Notes: a model not told the origin generated them from the sequence alone. A stretch of 44,438 nucleotides of DNA from Succinimonas amylolytica DSM 2873 (GCF_000378405.1 NZ_KB899640.1:73207-117644), one strand, 5' to 3'; positions 17,524-27,361 are shown, counted from the first letter of the stretch. A program made the numbers and translations.

Positions 17524-20352
17524 ATGAAATATTCTTTTTCCAAGCTTTCCCTGGCAGTGCTGCTGTCTATGGGGATTACAGCATGCGGAGGCAGCAGCAG
17601 TAGCGGCAGTACTCCTGATGATGACGGTTCCCTGGAACTCAGACTTCAGGTTATTGACGGTTATGTAGAAGGAGCGGTCTGTTTCGGGGATGTGAACCGG
17701 AATGGCACTCAGGAGTCCTCTGAAGCCTGGAAAACCGCAGATGCTTCAGGCCTGGCAGTTCTGGAGATTCCGTACAGGGATCTTAAGGATGCTTCCGGAA
17801 ACCTGGCCGATCATGTTCGCGTTATCTGCAAGGCGGTACGTTCCAGTGCTACAGATCATATCTATGGTGTTCCTGCGGCCCTGGCTAATGATGCAGTGTT
17901 TTCCCGGGAGGTCTTTTTTGACCGTGACAATACAGCAGCTGTCTATACTGTTACTCCCTTCAGCACTCTGGCAGATCTGCTTATTGCCGCCGGCGATCAT
18001 GGTTCTCTGAAATCCGAGACCTACACTGCTTCGCTGGAGAGGGTGACTGCCGCTGCCGGGGTCTCCCAGTCCATTATCGCTACTGATTACAATGCCGACA
18101 TTAACAATGCGGATGCGCTTCGGGCGCTGGTGGCGGGGGAGCTTCTGGTTCGGAATAATGTTCTGCCGGGAGATGCTGCAGATCTGGAGAGCAGGCTGGA
18201 AAGCTCTGCTGCTGATACCGTTATAGCCGAAATTGTCAGCTATAAACCGCTGATTGATTCTGTATATGCCAGTCTGGAAAACAAGGAAGGCATTACCGGT
18301 GCTGATGTTATTTCAGCCCTGAACAGCGCTTCTGCCGATACTCCGGAAGACAAGCCTGAGGACAAGCCTGGCGACACCCCTGAGGACAAGCCCGGCGACA
18401 CCCCTGAAGACAAGCCCAGCGACACCCCTGAAGACAAGCCTGGCGACACCCCTGAGGACAAGCCCGGCGACAACCCTGGGGACCAGCCCGGCGATAATCC
18501 TGAGGACCAGCCTGGTGACAATCCGGAAGATAATTCCGAGGATGAAAAAGAGGATCCTTCTGACGCCACCCCGGTAAGCAAGCATGATCTTTTCAGCACC
18601 TATACGGGAGAATACGGCAAGAATACTGCTGACCCGGAAGCTCCGGCATTTAATGTCGAGGTTTATGTAAATCTCACGGATGCCTCCATTTCCCTGGATG
18701 GCGGAAAGACGTACCATGAGCTTCATGACGGGGATTCCCTGTACGGCGTTTCTCTTAAAAATACTGTAGATGCCAGTAACCACAACTATGTTACCGTAGA
18801 TCTTTCCGGCGTAGCATTTCCGGGAGTGCGGGAGGTTACTCCCAGGATTGTTCTTTCCGGAAAACTGGAGAACGGCACCATTGAGTTTGCCGGCAAGGAT
18901 AATGCCCAGATCGGCCTTGTTCTTAACGGAGTTGATATTTCCAGCGGCAATTATCCGGCCATTGTAGTGAGCCCCAAGACCGTCACGGCCCATGTCATTC
19001 TGGAGGGGGATAATTATCTTACCGATGGCCGCGTTTTCGGTACCGGGTACAGTTCCGAGAACGGCGTTGATTTTTATGATGATGCTGCGGTGTCTCCTGA
19101 TGTGAACGATGAGGATCTGGTCAGAACCGCCAGATGGGGGCTGGGATCCAGCGACAACGGCACCCTGACCACCAAAGGCACGCTGCGGTTCAGCGGCGAC
19201 GGCAGGCTTACCGTCAGTACCGCCTACAAGCACGGCATCTATGCTAAAAACCGCATTTATGTCTACGGCGGCGCCATTGGTGTCTACAACGAGGGCCAGC
19301 ACGGACTGGTGAGCAAGAACGGCTTTGATATGTACGGCGGCACGGTATATGTGGAAGGTGCCGGCAAGCATACCAACAAGCAGAGCCGCGGCATTATCGT
19401 GTCCGGTGATGAAAGCGAGGCGGGCGCCGGGCTTGGCGGCATGACCTTCGCTGGCGGTGCAGTGACCATTAATACTGTGGGGAAGGCCATCAGTGCCAAG
19501 TGGGACATTGAGGAGGATGCGGAAACCACGGATTCTGAAGATGATCCGCTGCCCCGGATTAACATTACCGGAGGTACCTTCAGCATCACTACCACGGGCG
19601 CGGTAATTGATTCCGATACCAGCAATTACATCACCTACTATGACGCGGACGGCGTGGAGACCTATGAAAAGAAATCCAGCTCTCCGGAGGGCATCGAGGG
19701 CAAGCTCGGGGTTGCTATTTCCGGCGGCCGTTTCGTTATCAATACTACCGATGATGCTCTTAATGCCAGCAGGGACGGAGATGGCTTTATCAGTATCTCC
19801 GGCGGCGAGCTGTTCCTGAACTCCTCCGGAGGAGATGCCATTGACTCCAACGGGGATATCAGCATTTCCGGAGGGACAGTGCTGGCAGTATCATCGCTGG
19901 GCAGTGAGGACGGTCTTGACTGCGACGGAAAGCTTACCGTAAGCGGCGGTATTCTGGCCGGTCTTAGCGGTTCCAGTCATGAATATGCCAGCTCCGGTGC
20001 GGAAGGTACCACCCAGAATGTCTTTGTCGTTGGTTCCTCCTATCTGGGATCCCGGGAATCCTCTGTCGCAGTTACCAATTCCGCCGGAACTCCGGTATTT
20101 GCGCTGACTCTGCCGGATTCGTCCTTCAGTCTGGCTACCATTTCGGCTCCCGGACTGGCTGAGACCGATACCTACAGCATTCATTCCGGTGTTACCCTTA
20201 CCGGAGGTGAGAGCTTCTTCGGTCTTTATACGGAAATGCCGGCATTTACCGGCGGCTCGGTTACCGGCAGCATAGAGACTAATGACAGCACTCATGTGTA
20301 CACCGGCCTTTCCGGTGCCAACTCCGGAAAAGAGCCTCCGGTGAAGCGCTAG
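17524..20352 (+). CDS. Surface lipoprotein with Cthe_2159/DUF4353-type carbohydrate-binding beta-helix
   Basis: From ATG 17524 the protein has 942 residues. This start is preferred to the upstream ATG at 17383 because it gives a lipoprotein signal with lipobox ITAC (Cys20) followed by GGSSSSGS. An N-terminal beta-rich domain (GYVEGAVCFGDVNRNG) runs to about residue 270. An acidic linker of about 60 residues follows, with tandem DKPGDTPE-type repeats (18341-18540). The rest is a repetitive region with AYKHGIYAKN, ISGGTFSITT, DDALNAS and SGGDAIDSNGDISISGGT, characteristic of the Cthe_2159 carbohydrate-binding family, whose founder binds polygalacturonate through a calcium-dependent beta-helix. 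It is probably exposed on the outer membrane and binds plant or host glycans. Confidence 0.82.
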   Translation: MKYSFSKLSLAVLLSMGITACGGSSSSGSTPDDDGSLELRLQVIDGYVEGAVCFGDVNRNGTQESSEAWKTADASGLAVLEIPYRDLKDASGNLADHVRVICKAVRSSATDHIYGVPAALANDAVFSREVFFDRDNTAAVYTVTPFSTLADLLIAAGDHGSLKSETYTASLERVTAAAGVSQSIIATDYNADINNADALRALVAGELLVRNNVLPGDAADLESRLESSAADTVIAEIVSYKPLIDSVYASLENKEGITGADVISALNSASADTPEDKPEDKPGDTPEDKPGDTPEDKPSDTPEDKPGDTPEDKPGDNPGDQPGDNPEDQPGDNPEDNSEDEKEDPSDATPVSKHDLFSTYTGEYGKNTADPEAPAFNVEVYVNLTDASISLDGGKTYHELHDGDSLYGVSLKNTVDASNHNYVTVDLSGVAFPGVREVTPRIVLSGKLENGTIEFAGKDNAQIGLVLNGVDISSGNYPAIVVSPKTVTAHVILEGDNYLTDGRVFGTGYSSENGVDFYDDAAVSPDVNDEDLVRTARWGLGSSDNGTLTTKGTLRFSGDGRLTVSTAYKHGIYAKNRIYVYGGAIGVYNEGQHGLVSKNGFDMYGGTVYVEGAGKHTNKQSRGIIVSGDESEAGAGLGGMTFAGGAVTINTVGKAISAKWDIEEDAETTDSEDDPLPRINITGGTFSITTTGAVIDSDTSNYITYYDADGVETYEKKSSSPEGIEGKLGVAISGGRFVINTTDDALNASRDGDGFISISGGELFLNSSGGDAIDSNGDISISGGTVLAVSSLGSEDGLDCDGKLTVSGGILAGLSGSSHEYASSGAEGTTQNVFVVGSSYLGSRESSVAVTNSAGTPVFALTLPDSSFSLATISAPGLAETDTYSIHSGVTLTGGESFFGLYTEMPAFTGGSVTGSIETNDSTHVYTGLSGANSGKEPPVKR
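18341..18540 (+). repeat. In-gene tandem repeat encoding acidic DKPGDTPE linker
   Basis: About eight near-identical 24-base units encode D-K/Q-P-G/S/E-D-T/N-P-E/G. Units in the middle are nearly identical in DNA, later ones diverge (DQPGDNPE), so unit number probably varies between strains by slippage without a frameshift. Confidence 0.85.
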
Positions 20353-20537
20353 CCGGAAGCTTCAGGTTATCCGCCGGATAACACTGAGCCTGACATGCCT
20401 ATGGGGGAGCTTTCCCGGAAATAATTATTCTGAGGTGAGCTCTCCCCGTCCCGGACAGATTCCTGAAGTTCCGGGGCACTGCCGGATGTCCGGTTAAAGC
20501 TGATTCCTCCCAGGAAACCGGTCAAAAATACATAACC

Positions 20538-20583
20538 GGCCGGAAACAGGATCCCTGAAGGTTCCTGTTTCCGGCCATTTTTT
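20538..20583. terminator. Strong intrinsic terminator between convergent genes
   Basis: GGCCGGAAACAGGA (20538-20551) pairs perfectly with TCCTGTTTCCGGCC (20563-20576), followed by ATTTTTTATT on the plus strand. It ends the lipoprotein transcript and could also stop the convergent one. Nothing else was seen in 20353-20745. Confidence 0.85.
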
Positions 20584-20745
20584 ATTATTATCAGTCCGGT
20601 CCGGAATGATGGAATATGTCTTCCCGGCTCTGTTTATGGGGCCGGCAGACTTTTCCGGGCGGGCCTGTCTTTTTCGGAAAATTCAGCGGTCAGGAATAAC
20701 GGGATTCCCGGTTTTCTGAATGGAAAGCTGTACGGAGAGGCCCTT

Positions 20746-21975
20746 TTAGCCGAAGAACATGGTTCCGATAATGATGGCTGCCACCATGGCCGCGAAGTCC
20801 GCAATAAGCCCGCAGGTAACCGCGTGCCGCACCCGGACAATACCGACGGAGCCGAAATAAACTGCCAGCACATAGAAGGTGGTTTCCGTGGATCCCTGCA
20901 TTACCGCAGCGATGTGTCCGGTGAGCGAATCCACGCCGCTGGTATTGAACACGTCCAGCATGAGTGCCCGGGAGGCACCTCCTGAGAACGGGTGCATGAA
21001 AGCCACCGGAAGCGCGTCCACAAAGTCAGTGGAAAGCCCGGCTTTCGCCACGATTTCCTTGATTCCGGAAAGGAGCAGTGACAGCACGCCGCCGGTCCGG
21101 AGAAAGGCTACGGCGGTCAGCATGGCTACCAGATAGGGCAGAATGTCGATGCATACCCGGAAGCCGTCCCGGGCACCGGCGATAAACTCCTCGTATACCT
21201 TAACCCTTTTCAGGAGCCCGTAGGTCAGAAGTCCGCCGATAAAAAGGATCACGGTGCCGTTGGCGGCCAGTGAGGCCTGTGCCGCCATGGCCGTTCCGGC
21301 ACAGAGAGACCAGACAAACACTCCGGCAACGAGTCCGATAAGTCCCCCCAGTGCCAGCAGCGCCGGAAGCCGGAACAGGCTGATTTTCTGAAAGGCCGCC
21401 ACGGCCAGAAATCCCGCCAGGGTGGAGCAGGAGGTGGCCATAAGCACCGGCAGAAAAATATCTACCGGATCCGCGGCGCCGAATTTGCTGCGGTACAGAA
21501 AAACCGAGATCGGAAAAATAGTTACCGAAGAGGTATTGATGACCAGAAACATAATTTCCGGATTGGAGGCAACTCCGGGATGCGGGTTCAGGGTTTCCAG
21601 CTCCTTCATGGCGCGGAGTCCCAGCGGAGTGGCAGCATTGTCCAGTCCCAGCATGTTTGCGGCCATGTTCATGGTGATGCTGCCGATGGCCGGATGTCCG
21701 GCTGGTACCTCCGGCATGATAACCCGGAACAGCGGCGTCAGCAGGGCTGCTATCCGGGCGGTAAGGCCCGAGGCATCCATAATGCGGGAGATTCCCAGCC
21801 AGAAGCACATCATTCCCGTCAGTCCGATGACGATGTCAGTGGCGGTTTCGGCGGATTTCAGAAATTCCTGCAGCAGATCTCCGAGCGGGTTTCCGGAACC
21901 CTCTCCGAAAATGCAGGCCGAAAGACTTCCCAGAATTCCCAGAATTATCATTGCGGCCCAAATGTGATTCATCAT
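20746..21975 (-). CDS. Nucleoside-recognition (Gate) membrane protein, SpmA-SpmB-like fusion
   Basis: This encodes 409 residues and about 10 hydrophobic segments. The first half has MCFWLGISRIMDASGL and GSITMNMAANMLGLDNAATP, typical of SpmA-type Gate domains. The second half has RDGFRVCIDILPYLVAM, FMHPFSGGASRALMLD and HIAAVMQGSTETTFYVL, typical of SpmB-type Gate domains. The two Bacillus proteins are separate; fused forms are common in gram-negative bacteria. The family name implies nucleoside or ion transport, but the substrate is unproven. The start is ATG 21975 or the adjacent ATG 21972, with GGGAG upstream. It follows a purine deaminase gene by 31 bases on the same strand, which supports a link with purine metabolism. 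Confidence 0.85.
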   Translation of the reverse strand: MMNHIWAAMIILGILGSLSACIFGEGSGNPLGDLLQEFLKSAETATDIVIGLTGMMCFWLGISRIMDASGLTARIAALLTPLFRVIMPEVPAGHPAIGSITMNMAANMLGLDNAATPLGLRAMKELETLNPHPGVASNPEIMFLVINTSSVTIFPISVFLYRSKFGAADPVDIFLPVLMATSCSTLAGFLAVAAFQKISLFRLPALLALGGLIGLVAGVFVWSLCAGTAMAAQASLAANGTVILFIGGLLTYGLLKRVKVYEEFIAGARDGFRVCIDILPYLVAMLTAVAFLRTGGVLSLLLSGIKEIVAKAGLSTDFVDALPVAFMHPFSGGASRALMLDVFNTSGVDSLTGHIAAVMQGSTETTFYVLAVYFGSVGIVRVRHAVTCGLIADFAAMVAAIIIGTMFFG

Positions 21976-22006
21976 GGCGAAATTTTCTCCCGGAGCGATG
22001 GAAATA

Positions 22007-22543
22007 TCAGTACAGGGTTTTCGGGAGATTTCTGTATTCGTCGAACAGCCTGAGGCAGGCCTCCCGGTCCAGCGGCGTCAGAAGCTCCCGGAAGGCCCGG
22101 CGGTCTCCGAACATCCGGTCAAAGATTTCATCCCGGAATCCGATAAGCGCATTGTCGTGAATGGTAGCCCCGAAATAGACCTTTCGGATATTGGCCCACA
22201 TAATGGCTGCCAGACACATCGGGCAGGGTTCTCCGGTGGTATAGAGCTCGCAGCCGGAAAGATCGTGGGTTCCGAGGCGCTTTTCGGCATGGCGGATGGC
22301 GGAAATTTCCCCGTGGCAGGTGGAATCATGCGCGACCAGTACCATATTGTGTCCCCGGCCGATAACCGTCCCGTCCCTGACCACCACTGCGCCGAAGGGT
22401 CCGCCGTGGCCGAGGTGGATTCCGGTACGGGCTTCCGCTATCGCCAGATTCATGAACGGGTTTAAGGCCTGGTAGTCGCAGGCGGGAATTTCCGGGGCGT
22501 CTCCTGTGGAGCTGCCGGAGTCAGAGAGCTGCTGTCTGGTCAT
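22007..22543 (-). CDS. Nucleoside/nucleobase deaminase, guanine deaminase-like
   Basis: This encodes 178 residues. It has the zinc-dependent cytidine/deoxycytidylate deaminase fold: GGPFGAVVV, the H77-G-E79 motif (catalytic Glu, with Gly in place of the usual Ala) and the EPC107-PMC110 zinc ligands, then AIMWANIRKVYFGA. The FRDEIFDRMFG tail recalls the C-terminal segment of small bacterial guanine deaminases (GuaD), which close the active site with it; TadA lacks such a tail. It would convert guanine to xanthine in purine salvage. The first ~22 residues look disordered, and an internal start is possible. It is the first gene of a two-gene unit with the Gate membrane protein. Confidence 0.82.
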   Translation of the reverse strand: MTRQQLSDSGSSTGDAPEIPACDYQALNPFMNLAIAEARTGIHLGHGGPFGAVVVRDGTVIGRGHNMVLVAHDSTCHGEISAIRHAEKRLGTHDLSGCELYTTGEPCPMCLAAIMWANIRKVYFGATIHDNALIGFRDEIFDRMFGDRRAFRELLTPLDREACLRLFDEYRNLPKTLY

Positions 22544-22771
22544 AGGATGTTTCCTTGAATAGCGGGATTGCCGCGGAAAATATAGCCAGCTGCAATTTTA
22601 AGAAAATTTTGCACGGGAGGCAATTTTTGGAACAGCCCCTGAAAGGAGGCGGATCCCCGGTGCTGTTTTCCGGAAATCAGCAGTGTCCGCTTCCGGCCGA
22701 AAAGTCCGGCTCCCAGGAAAGGCAGAAAGAAGTAAAATAGGGGAGAAAGGGCTTTTTGTTCAGGAGGTGCC

Positions 22772-23665
22772 ATGAGCAGAATTCTGGTTTCCGGGCTTTT
22801 TAATATGGAGACAGCCGTACGGATTCGCGGTTTCCCCGTCAGCTACTATCCCATTGACTATGATTTCTTTGGCGTAACCAGCTCTCTTTCCGGAGTGGCC
22901 TTCAATCTGACAAAGGCTCTGACGGCCCTGGGGGACACCGTGGTTCCGGTTTCCATGACGGGACAGGATGCCGCCGGGGAGCTGTTTCTTGGGGATCTTC
23001 GCGCTATGGGACTCCAGACGGATTATGTGCTTCCGAAGCTTAAGGAGACTCCGGCCTCCGCAGTGCTTTATGATGAAACGGGGCGGCGGCAGATCTACTG
23101 CGATCTTAAGGATATTCAGGATACCGCGTACGATTTTGACCGGAGCATTCTGGACGGTGCGGATGCGGTGGCTGCCTGCAATATAAACTTTTCCCGGCCG
23201 CTTCTGGATCTGGCCCGGGACACCGGAAAGCTGATTGCCACGGATGTTCATGTGCTTTCCGGCATTGACGACGCGTACAACCGGAACTTTATGGAGCACG
23301 CAGATATCCTGTTTCTGAGCGATGAGGGCATTCCTTCCGGGAAGGAGGATTTTGTAAGAGCTCTTGGAGCCCGCTACCATAACAGGGTGATTGTGCTCGG
23401 TATGGGCGACCGGGGGGCGCTGCTCCATCTTCCGGCGGAGAACGTTCTTCTGGAGCAGCCGGCCTTCGCCATTGGCGGGGTGGTGAATACGGTGGGAGCC
23501 GGAGATGCCCTGTTTTCGGCATACCTGCATTTTCATCTGAAGGGGCTGTGTCCGGAGGAGGCTCTCAGAAGAGCCCAGCTTTTTGCAGCTCTTAAAATCC
23601 GTGAAAAGGGGGCTGCCCGGGGCTTTGTCAGCGAGAAGGAGCTGGAGGAATTCCTGCGGGGCTGA
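22772..23665 (+). CDS. PfkB-family carbohydrate kinase
   Basis: This encodes 297 residues. It starts SRILVSGLFNMETAVRI with the ribokinase-type N-terminal strand. The PfkB second signature is intact as NTVGAGDALFSAYL, with D245 the likely catalytic base. The substrate-binding lid segment YYPIDYDFFGV differs from ribokinase, so the sugar is unknown. It phosphorylates a sugar or nucleoside with ATP in the cytoplasm. AGGAGGTG just before the ATG is a near-perfect Shine-Dalgarno. It diverges from the deaminase gene across 228 bases. The gene ends 70 bases from a convergent gene, with an inverted repeat (23697-23704/23724-23731) that lacks a T run. Confidence 0.88.
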   Translation: MSRILVSGLFNMETAVRIRGFPVSYYPIDYDFFGVTSSLSGVAFNLTKALTALGDTVVPVSMTGQDAAGELFLGDLRAMGLQTDYVLPKLKETPASAVLYDETGRRQIYCDLKDIQDTAYDFDRSILDGADAVAACNINFSRPLLDLARDTGKLIATDVHVLSGIDDAYNRNFMEHADILFLSDEGIPSGKEDFVRALGARYHNRVIVLGMGDRGALLHLPAENVLLEQPAFAIGGVVNTVGAGDALFSAYLHFHLKGLCPEEALRRAQLFAALKIREKGAARGFVSEKELEEFLRG

Positions 23666-23734
23666 AGCTTTTCCGGGCTTTATTCCCAGCTAGAAGCCTT
23701 CCCCGGCGCTGCCGGAGAAGGCGGGGGAAGGTGG

Positions 23735-24304
23735 CTACCGGTCAAAGCGGCATTTGGATCCCCGGTTCTTAACCAGCTTGTAGGGGCTGGTATTGAAGTT
23801 TTCCACGGAACCGCCGGCAGAAAATGACGCGTCGACGATTTTAACCTTCATGGTTTCCGGATCCTGGGGGACAATAAATACCTCCATTACCTCCGCCACG
23901 TGCTCCAGATTGTCATCTCCGGGGGCGACCTCGGCCCAGTCCGGAGCAGTCCGGCAGTAGATAGCTCCCTCCCGGAGCGCACACTGCCGGTTTACCAGCA
24001 CTTCGGCCCCGCGGTACATGGAAAAGCATCCCGCCACATGATAACCCCCGTCGTTTTTCCTAATGGTTAATTCTCCCCGGGGGAGATCGATGGTATCACC
24101 GCCGTTCCGGAGATCAAAGTAGACATCGGCTCCCAGAAGCTTCTTCCCGACTTTGATGACGTAGGTGCCTTCCTGGATTTCCGGTGTCTTCTGGGTGTCC
24201 GCAGCGATCCGGGGTTCCTCCCCGGCAGCGGAAACCCCGGTCAGAGAGGCCAGGGAAAGTGACAGAACCAGAAAAAAGTGCCTGAACTTAAAATGATATG
24301 ACAT
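23735..24304 (-). CDS. Secreted hypothetical protein
   Basis: From ATG 24304, with GGGAG about 7 bases upstream, the protein has 189 residues. An earlier in-frame ATG at 24430 would spoil the signal peptide. Residues 1-25 form a signal peptide (HFFLVLSLSLASLTGVSAAG) with a likely signal peptidase I site after VSA. The mature part is beta-rich with four cysteines that could form disulfides (GCFSMYRG, RQCALREGAIYCRT and a C-terminal SKCRF). No family was recognised. It is probably periplasmic. It diverges from the S8 protease gene across about 305 bases in which no further gene or clear promoter was identified. Confidence 0.7.
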   Translation of the reverse strand: MSYHFKFRHFFLVLSLSLASLTGVSAAGEEPRIAADTQKTPEIQEGTYVIKVGKKLLGADVYFDLRNGGDTIDLPRGELTIRKNDGGYHVAGCFSMYRGAEVLVNRQCALREGAIYCRTAPDWAEVAPGDDNLEHVAEVMEVFIVPQDPETMKVKIVDASFSAGGSVENFNTSPYKLVKNRGSKCRFDR

Positions 24305-24609
24305 GACTGCTCCCGATAATTGTCCTTTGTGGTCGCGCATCCCCGGGCCTCTGTGCTCTCCGGATATTTCCTGAGGGCGCATTTGCTGCCGGCAGGGCTG
24401 TTTCCGGAGGATGCCGGCGCTACTATACATGCGATGCGCTGTTCTGGCAACCGGCGGCAGCAGAAAGCGGAAGCCCGGTCAGGAATCCGTCAGGGACGTT
24501 TTGCGTAACTGCTGTTTCCGCATTAGAATGAGGGCATGTTTCTGAACTCCGGAGGCCGCTCCTGCCGGAGTTGGTCTTTCCTTGCATATTTTCGCTGACA
24601 GAGGCTCTC

Positions 24610-27060
24610 ATGACTCATCCCAATGCCCGCCGCAATGATCCCCCGCCTTTCCGGAAGTCCGTAGCTGTTCCGGTGCTTTCGCGGGGCGTCCTGCCAGCCC
24701 TGGCGCTGGGGCTGGCGCTGACCGGCTGCGATTTTGAAAAGCACCAGGATTATGCCGGCTATACCGGCAGGGTGGTTCCCGATGCGGAGCTTCCCCAGCC
24801 CTTTACGGTGCTTCATCAGGGGGATATCGGGGAGGGGGATCCGGAATTTATCCTGATGCCCGGACCGGAGACGGCCGCGGCTAACGGAACAGATCCGGAA
24901 GCGGGAGAACTGGAGTTTCTTCCGGACGGCAGCATCCGCTATGTCTGGCCGGGAACCTGGACCCGGGAAACGCCGGACTGTTCAGTGCCGGTTTATTACC
25001 GGAACCGGAATGGCGAAGACCGGGTCTGGCAGCTCTGGCTGTACGGGGATCCCCTGCACTGCCGGAACTGGCATTACCGGAACACCGGCACCTTCCCGGG
25101 GGATCAGCATGCTCCGGGACTCCCGGGTTTTGATCTCAATCTCTGGCAGCTTTCCGGAGTCAGGGACGCTGTGGGGGAGCCGCTAACCGGCAAGGGGGTC
25201 CGGACGGTAGTGTTCGACACCGCTGTGGATTCCGGACATGAGGATCTCCGGGCGGGGATTGTTTCATTCAGCAATGTTTCTCCGGAGGTGTCCCGGGCGT
25301 TTTCATATCAGCTTCAGGATGCCGCATATACAGACATGAACGGGGAGATGTTCCGGCATGGCACAGGAGTGGCTGGCATTATCGGGGCCAGGGCCGGAAA
25401 CGGTCTTGGAAGCCGGGGCATTGCTCCGGATTCCGAAATCGTCTCCCTGTTTCTGCCGGAGCTCAGCTATTACCAGTCCCAGAATCACGGCTTCAGCACG
25501 AATGTCTACAGTGAGGAGAATCTTCTGGCAGAGCTTGTGCGGCATCGGGATTCCTTCCGGGTGGTGAACGAAAGCTGGAGCATGTCCGGGGCGGCGCGGG
25601 TATCTCCGGCCTCTCTCATGTATCTGGAAGCCCTGGCGGATTCCGGGGTTTCCGTTTCCGCGTCCTCCGGGAATTCCTTCAGCCAGAACACCTATACAGT
25701 GGAGATCCGGGAAATCACCGGAAACGGTCCCATAAGCCTGGCAGGCCCCTGCCGGGCCTTCGGGGTGAACTGCGGCTTCTGGCCGGGAGGGAACAACGGC
25801 GTTTCTCCGCACGTGATCCGTTCCGGGGCAGTGACCGCCTCCGGGCATATTTCTTCCTACAGTCCCATGTGCTTCGGCATCTGGATTGCGGCTCCCGGCG
25901 GGGAGTACGGTATTCAGGATGCCGAGAGAGCGGTGGTTACCACGGATGTCTCCGGAGCAGGGGCCGGATTTGCCAACCGGGTCTCCCGCAGCGGGCATAC
26001 CGAATATACGGACTTTAACCGGACGCTGGAGGAATTCAATGTCAACGGCAACTACACGGATATCATGAACGGCACCTCTGCTGCGGCTGCCATGACCAGC
26101 GGGCTGCTGACACTGATGTACCAGGCGTATCCGGAGCTCAATGTCTGGCAGGCCCGGTACCTTCTGGCCGCCACAGCCAGAAATGACAGGGATTTTCCGG
26201 AAATGGCGGATGAGCCGGCCAGTACCGGCACTCTGGGCATAAATCTCCGGAGACATTATGAAAGGGGGCCGGATATTGTCTGGAATCCCGGGTGGATTGA
26301 AAACGCCGCCGGCTACCGCTATCACGGACGGTTCGGCTTCGGAATTCCGGATGGCACCAGTGCGGTGTCCCGGGCGCTTTCCTGCGACCAGGATCCGGAA
26401 TGTCTTCTGAGAAGGAACCCGCCGGAGGCCGGGGAAAGCTCCCGGGTGTCCTGCCAGGCCAGAGCGCCTCTTTTTCTGGGGGCCTACGGGAATACCTACG
26501 AATGCACGGCGGGGGATCTCAGAAGCGATTCCGGGGCCTCCCTGGCAGGAAGGGAGATCAGCATTGAAACCGCCGGCTTCAGTATTGATGCCCTGAAGTT
26601 TCAGGAGATCACCGGAGGCAGCAGCGTTTCGGAGCGTCCGGCACCGGAGGAAATGGCACGGGAGCTCCGGGATCGCGCAGTGCTGGATCCGGAGCTTTTC
26701 TGCCGTGACGCCACCATGTATTTTGCAGAAAGCCGGAACGGGGATATCACTCCCGACAAGTACCAGCAGAAGCTGACTTTGCAGATTGAACTTTATTCTC
26801 CGGCCGGAACCCCGGGGATTATTAAAAACTACTGGTCGAATTTCATGGGAATCCGGGGGTACCGCGACGAGACCGGACGGATTATTCCCTATGATTCCGG
26901 GGCGGGGCGGTATGATTTCCGGATCGCGAGCTTTTACGGAGAAAGGCTGACGGCACCTGAAAATGCATCCTGGCAGATTCGGATTCATTCCTTCTGTCCG
27001 CTGGATCTGGCGTATCTCCGTGATCATCTCCGGGTTGCCTTTGACTACTATGAGCGCTAA
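24610..27060 (+). CDS. Subtilisin-like S8 serine peptidase, lipoprotein
   Basis: From ATG 24610 the protein has 816 residues. The signal ends in lipobox LTGC (about Cys39), so it is lipid-anchored. The catalytic triad is D203 in VVFDTAVDSGHEDL, H250 in FRHGTGVAGI and S490 in MNGTSAAAAM; the oxyanion Asn lies in SASSGNSF. The ~240-residue C-terminal part is cysteine-containing and beta-rich, with no recognised domain. It resembles autotransporter-type S8 passenger domains, but no beta-barrel translocator is seen. It is a probable cell-surface protease. The start is chosen because the upstream ATG 24571 would put 13 extra residues before the signal, although no good Shine-Dalgarno is visible at either. 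Confidence 0.87.
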   Translation: MTHPNARRNDPPPFRKSVAVPVLSRGVLPALALGLALTGCDFEKHQDYAGYTGRVVPDAELPQPFTVLHQGDIGEGDPEFILMPGPETAAANGTDPEAGELEFLPDGSIRYVWPGTWTRETPDCSVPVYYRNRNGEDRVWQLWLYGDPLHCRNWHYRNTGTFPGDQHAPGLPGFDLNLWQLSGVRDAVGEPLTGKGVRTVVFDTAVDSGHEDLRAGIVSFSNVSPEVSRAFSYQLQDAAYTDMNGEMFRHGTGVAGIIGARAGNGLGSRGIAPDSEIVSLFLPELSYYQSQNHGFSTNVYSEENLLAELVRHRDSFRVVNESWSMSGAARVSPASLMYLEALADSGVSVSASSGNSFSQNTYTVEIREITGNGPISLAGPCRAFGVNCGFWPGGNNGVSPHVIRSGAVTASGHISSYSPMCFGIWIAAPGGEYGIQDAERAVVTTDVSGAGAGFANRVSRSGHTEYTDFNRTLEEFNVNGNYTDIMNGTSAAAAMTSGLLTLMYQAYPELNVWQARYLLAATARNDRDFPEMADEPASTGTLGINLRRHYERGPDIVWNPGWIENAAGYRYHGRFGFGIPDGTSAVSRALSCDQDPECLLRRNPPEAGESSRVSCQARAPLFLGAYGNTYECTAGDLRSDSGASLAGREISIETAGFSIDALKFQEITGGSSVSERPAPEEMARELRDRAVLDPELFCRDATMYFAESRNGDITPDKYQQKLTLQIELYSPAGTPGIIKNYWSNFMGIRGYRDETGRIIPYDSGAGRYDFRIASFYGERLTAPENASWQIRIHSFCPLDLAYLRDHLRVAFDYYER

Positions 27061-27079
27061 CGGAGAGAGCGTTCCTATG

Positions 27080-27108
27080 AATACATGGCGGCATTAATGT
27101 GTTATAAT
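27080..27108 (+). promoter_or_regulatory. Extended -10 promoter upstream of the GT-like gene
   Basis: A perfect TATAAT (27103-27108) preceded by TGT gives an extended -10; a weak -35 AATACA lies 17 bases upstream (27080-27085). Transcription would start near 27115, leaving a leader of about 245 bases. Confidence 0.5.
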
Positions 27109-27361
27109 CACAGGAATGGGGGATGCCCGGGCAGCCCTGAAGCGGAGTCCTGTCCTGGCAGGAATTCGGATTTGTTCCCCGAAGAATTTAGAGCGTTTCC
27201 CTGAAGAAACGCCTTCCCGGCTGCGGCGGGCTCCGGAAGCGGAGGTGTTCCCTGCAGCGGGGGAGAATAATTTTTTCCGGAGCCTTTGCTTCGGATCTAT
27301 GTCCTGGATCTCCCTGACGGGAACTGTACAGGACTCAGAGAACAGAACCGGGAGGTTTTCG

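Noticed and set aside
25303-27027. Minus-strand 574-aa ORF antisense to the S8 peptidase
   Set aside because: The plus strand carries an intact catalytic triad, and the antisense product is Pro/Arg/Gly-rich with no recognisable domain.
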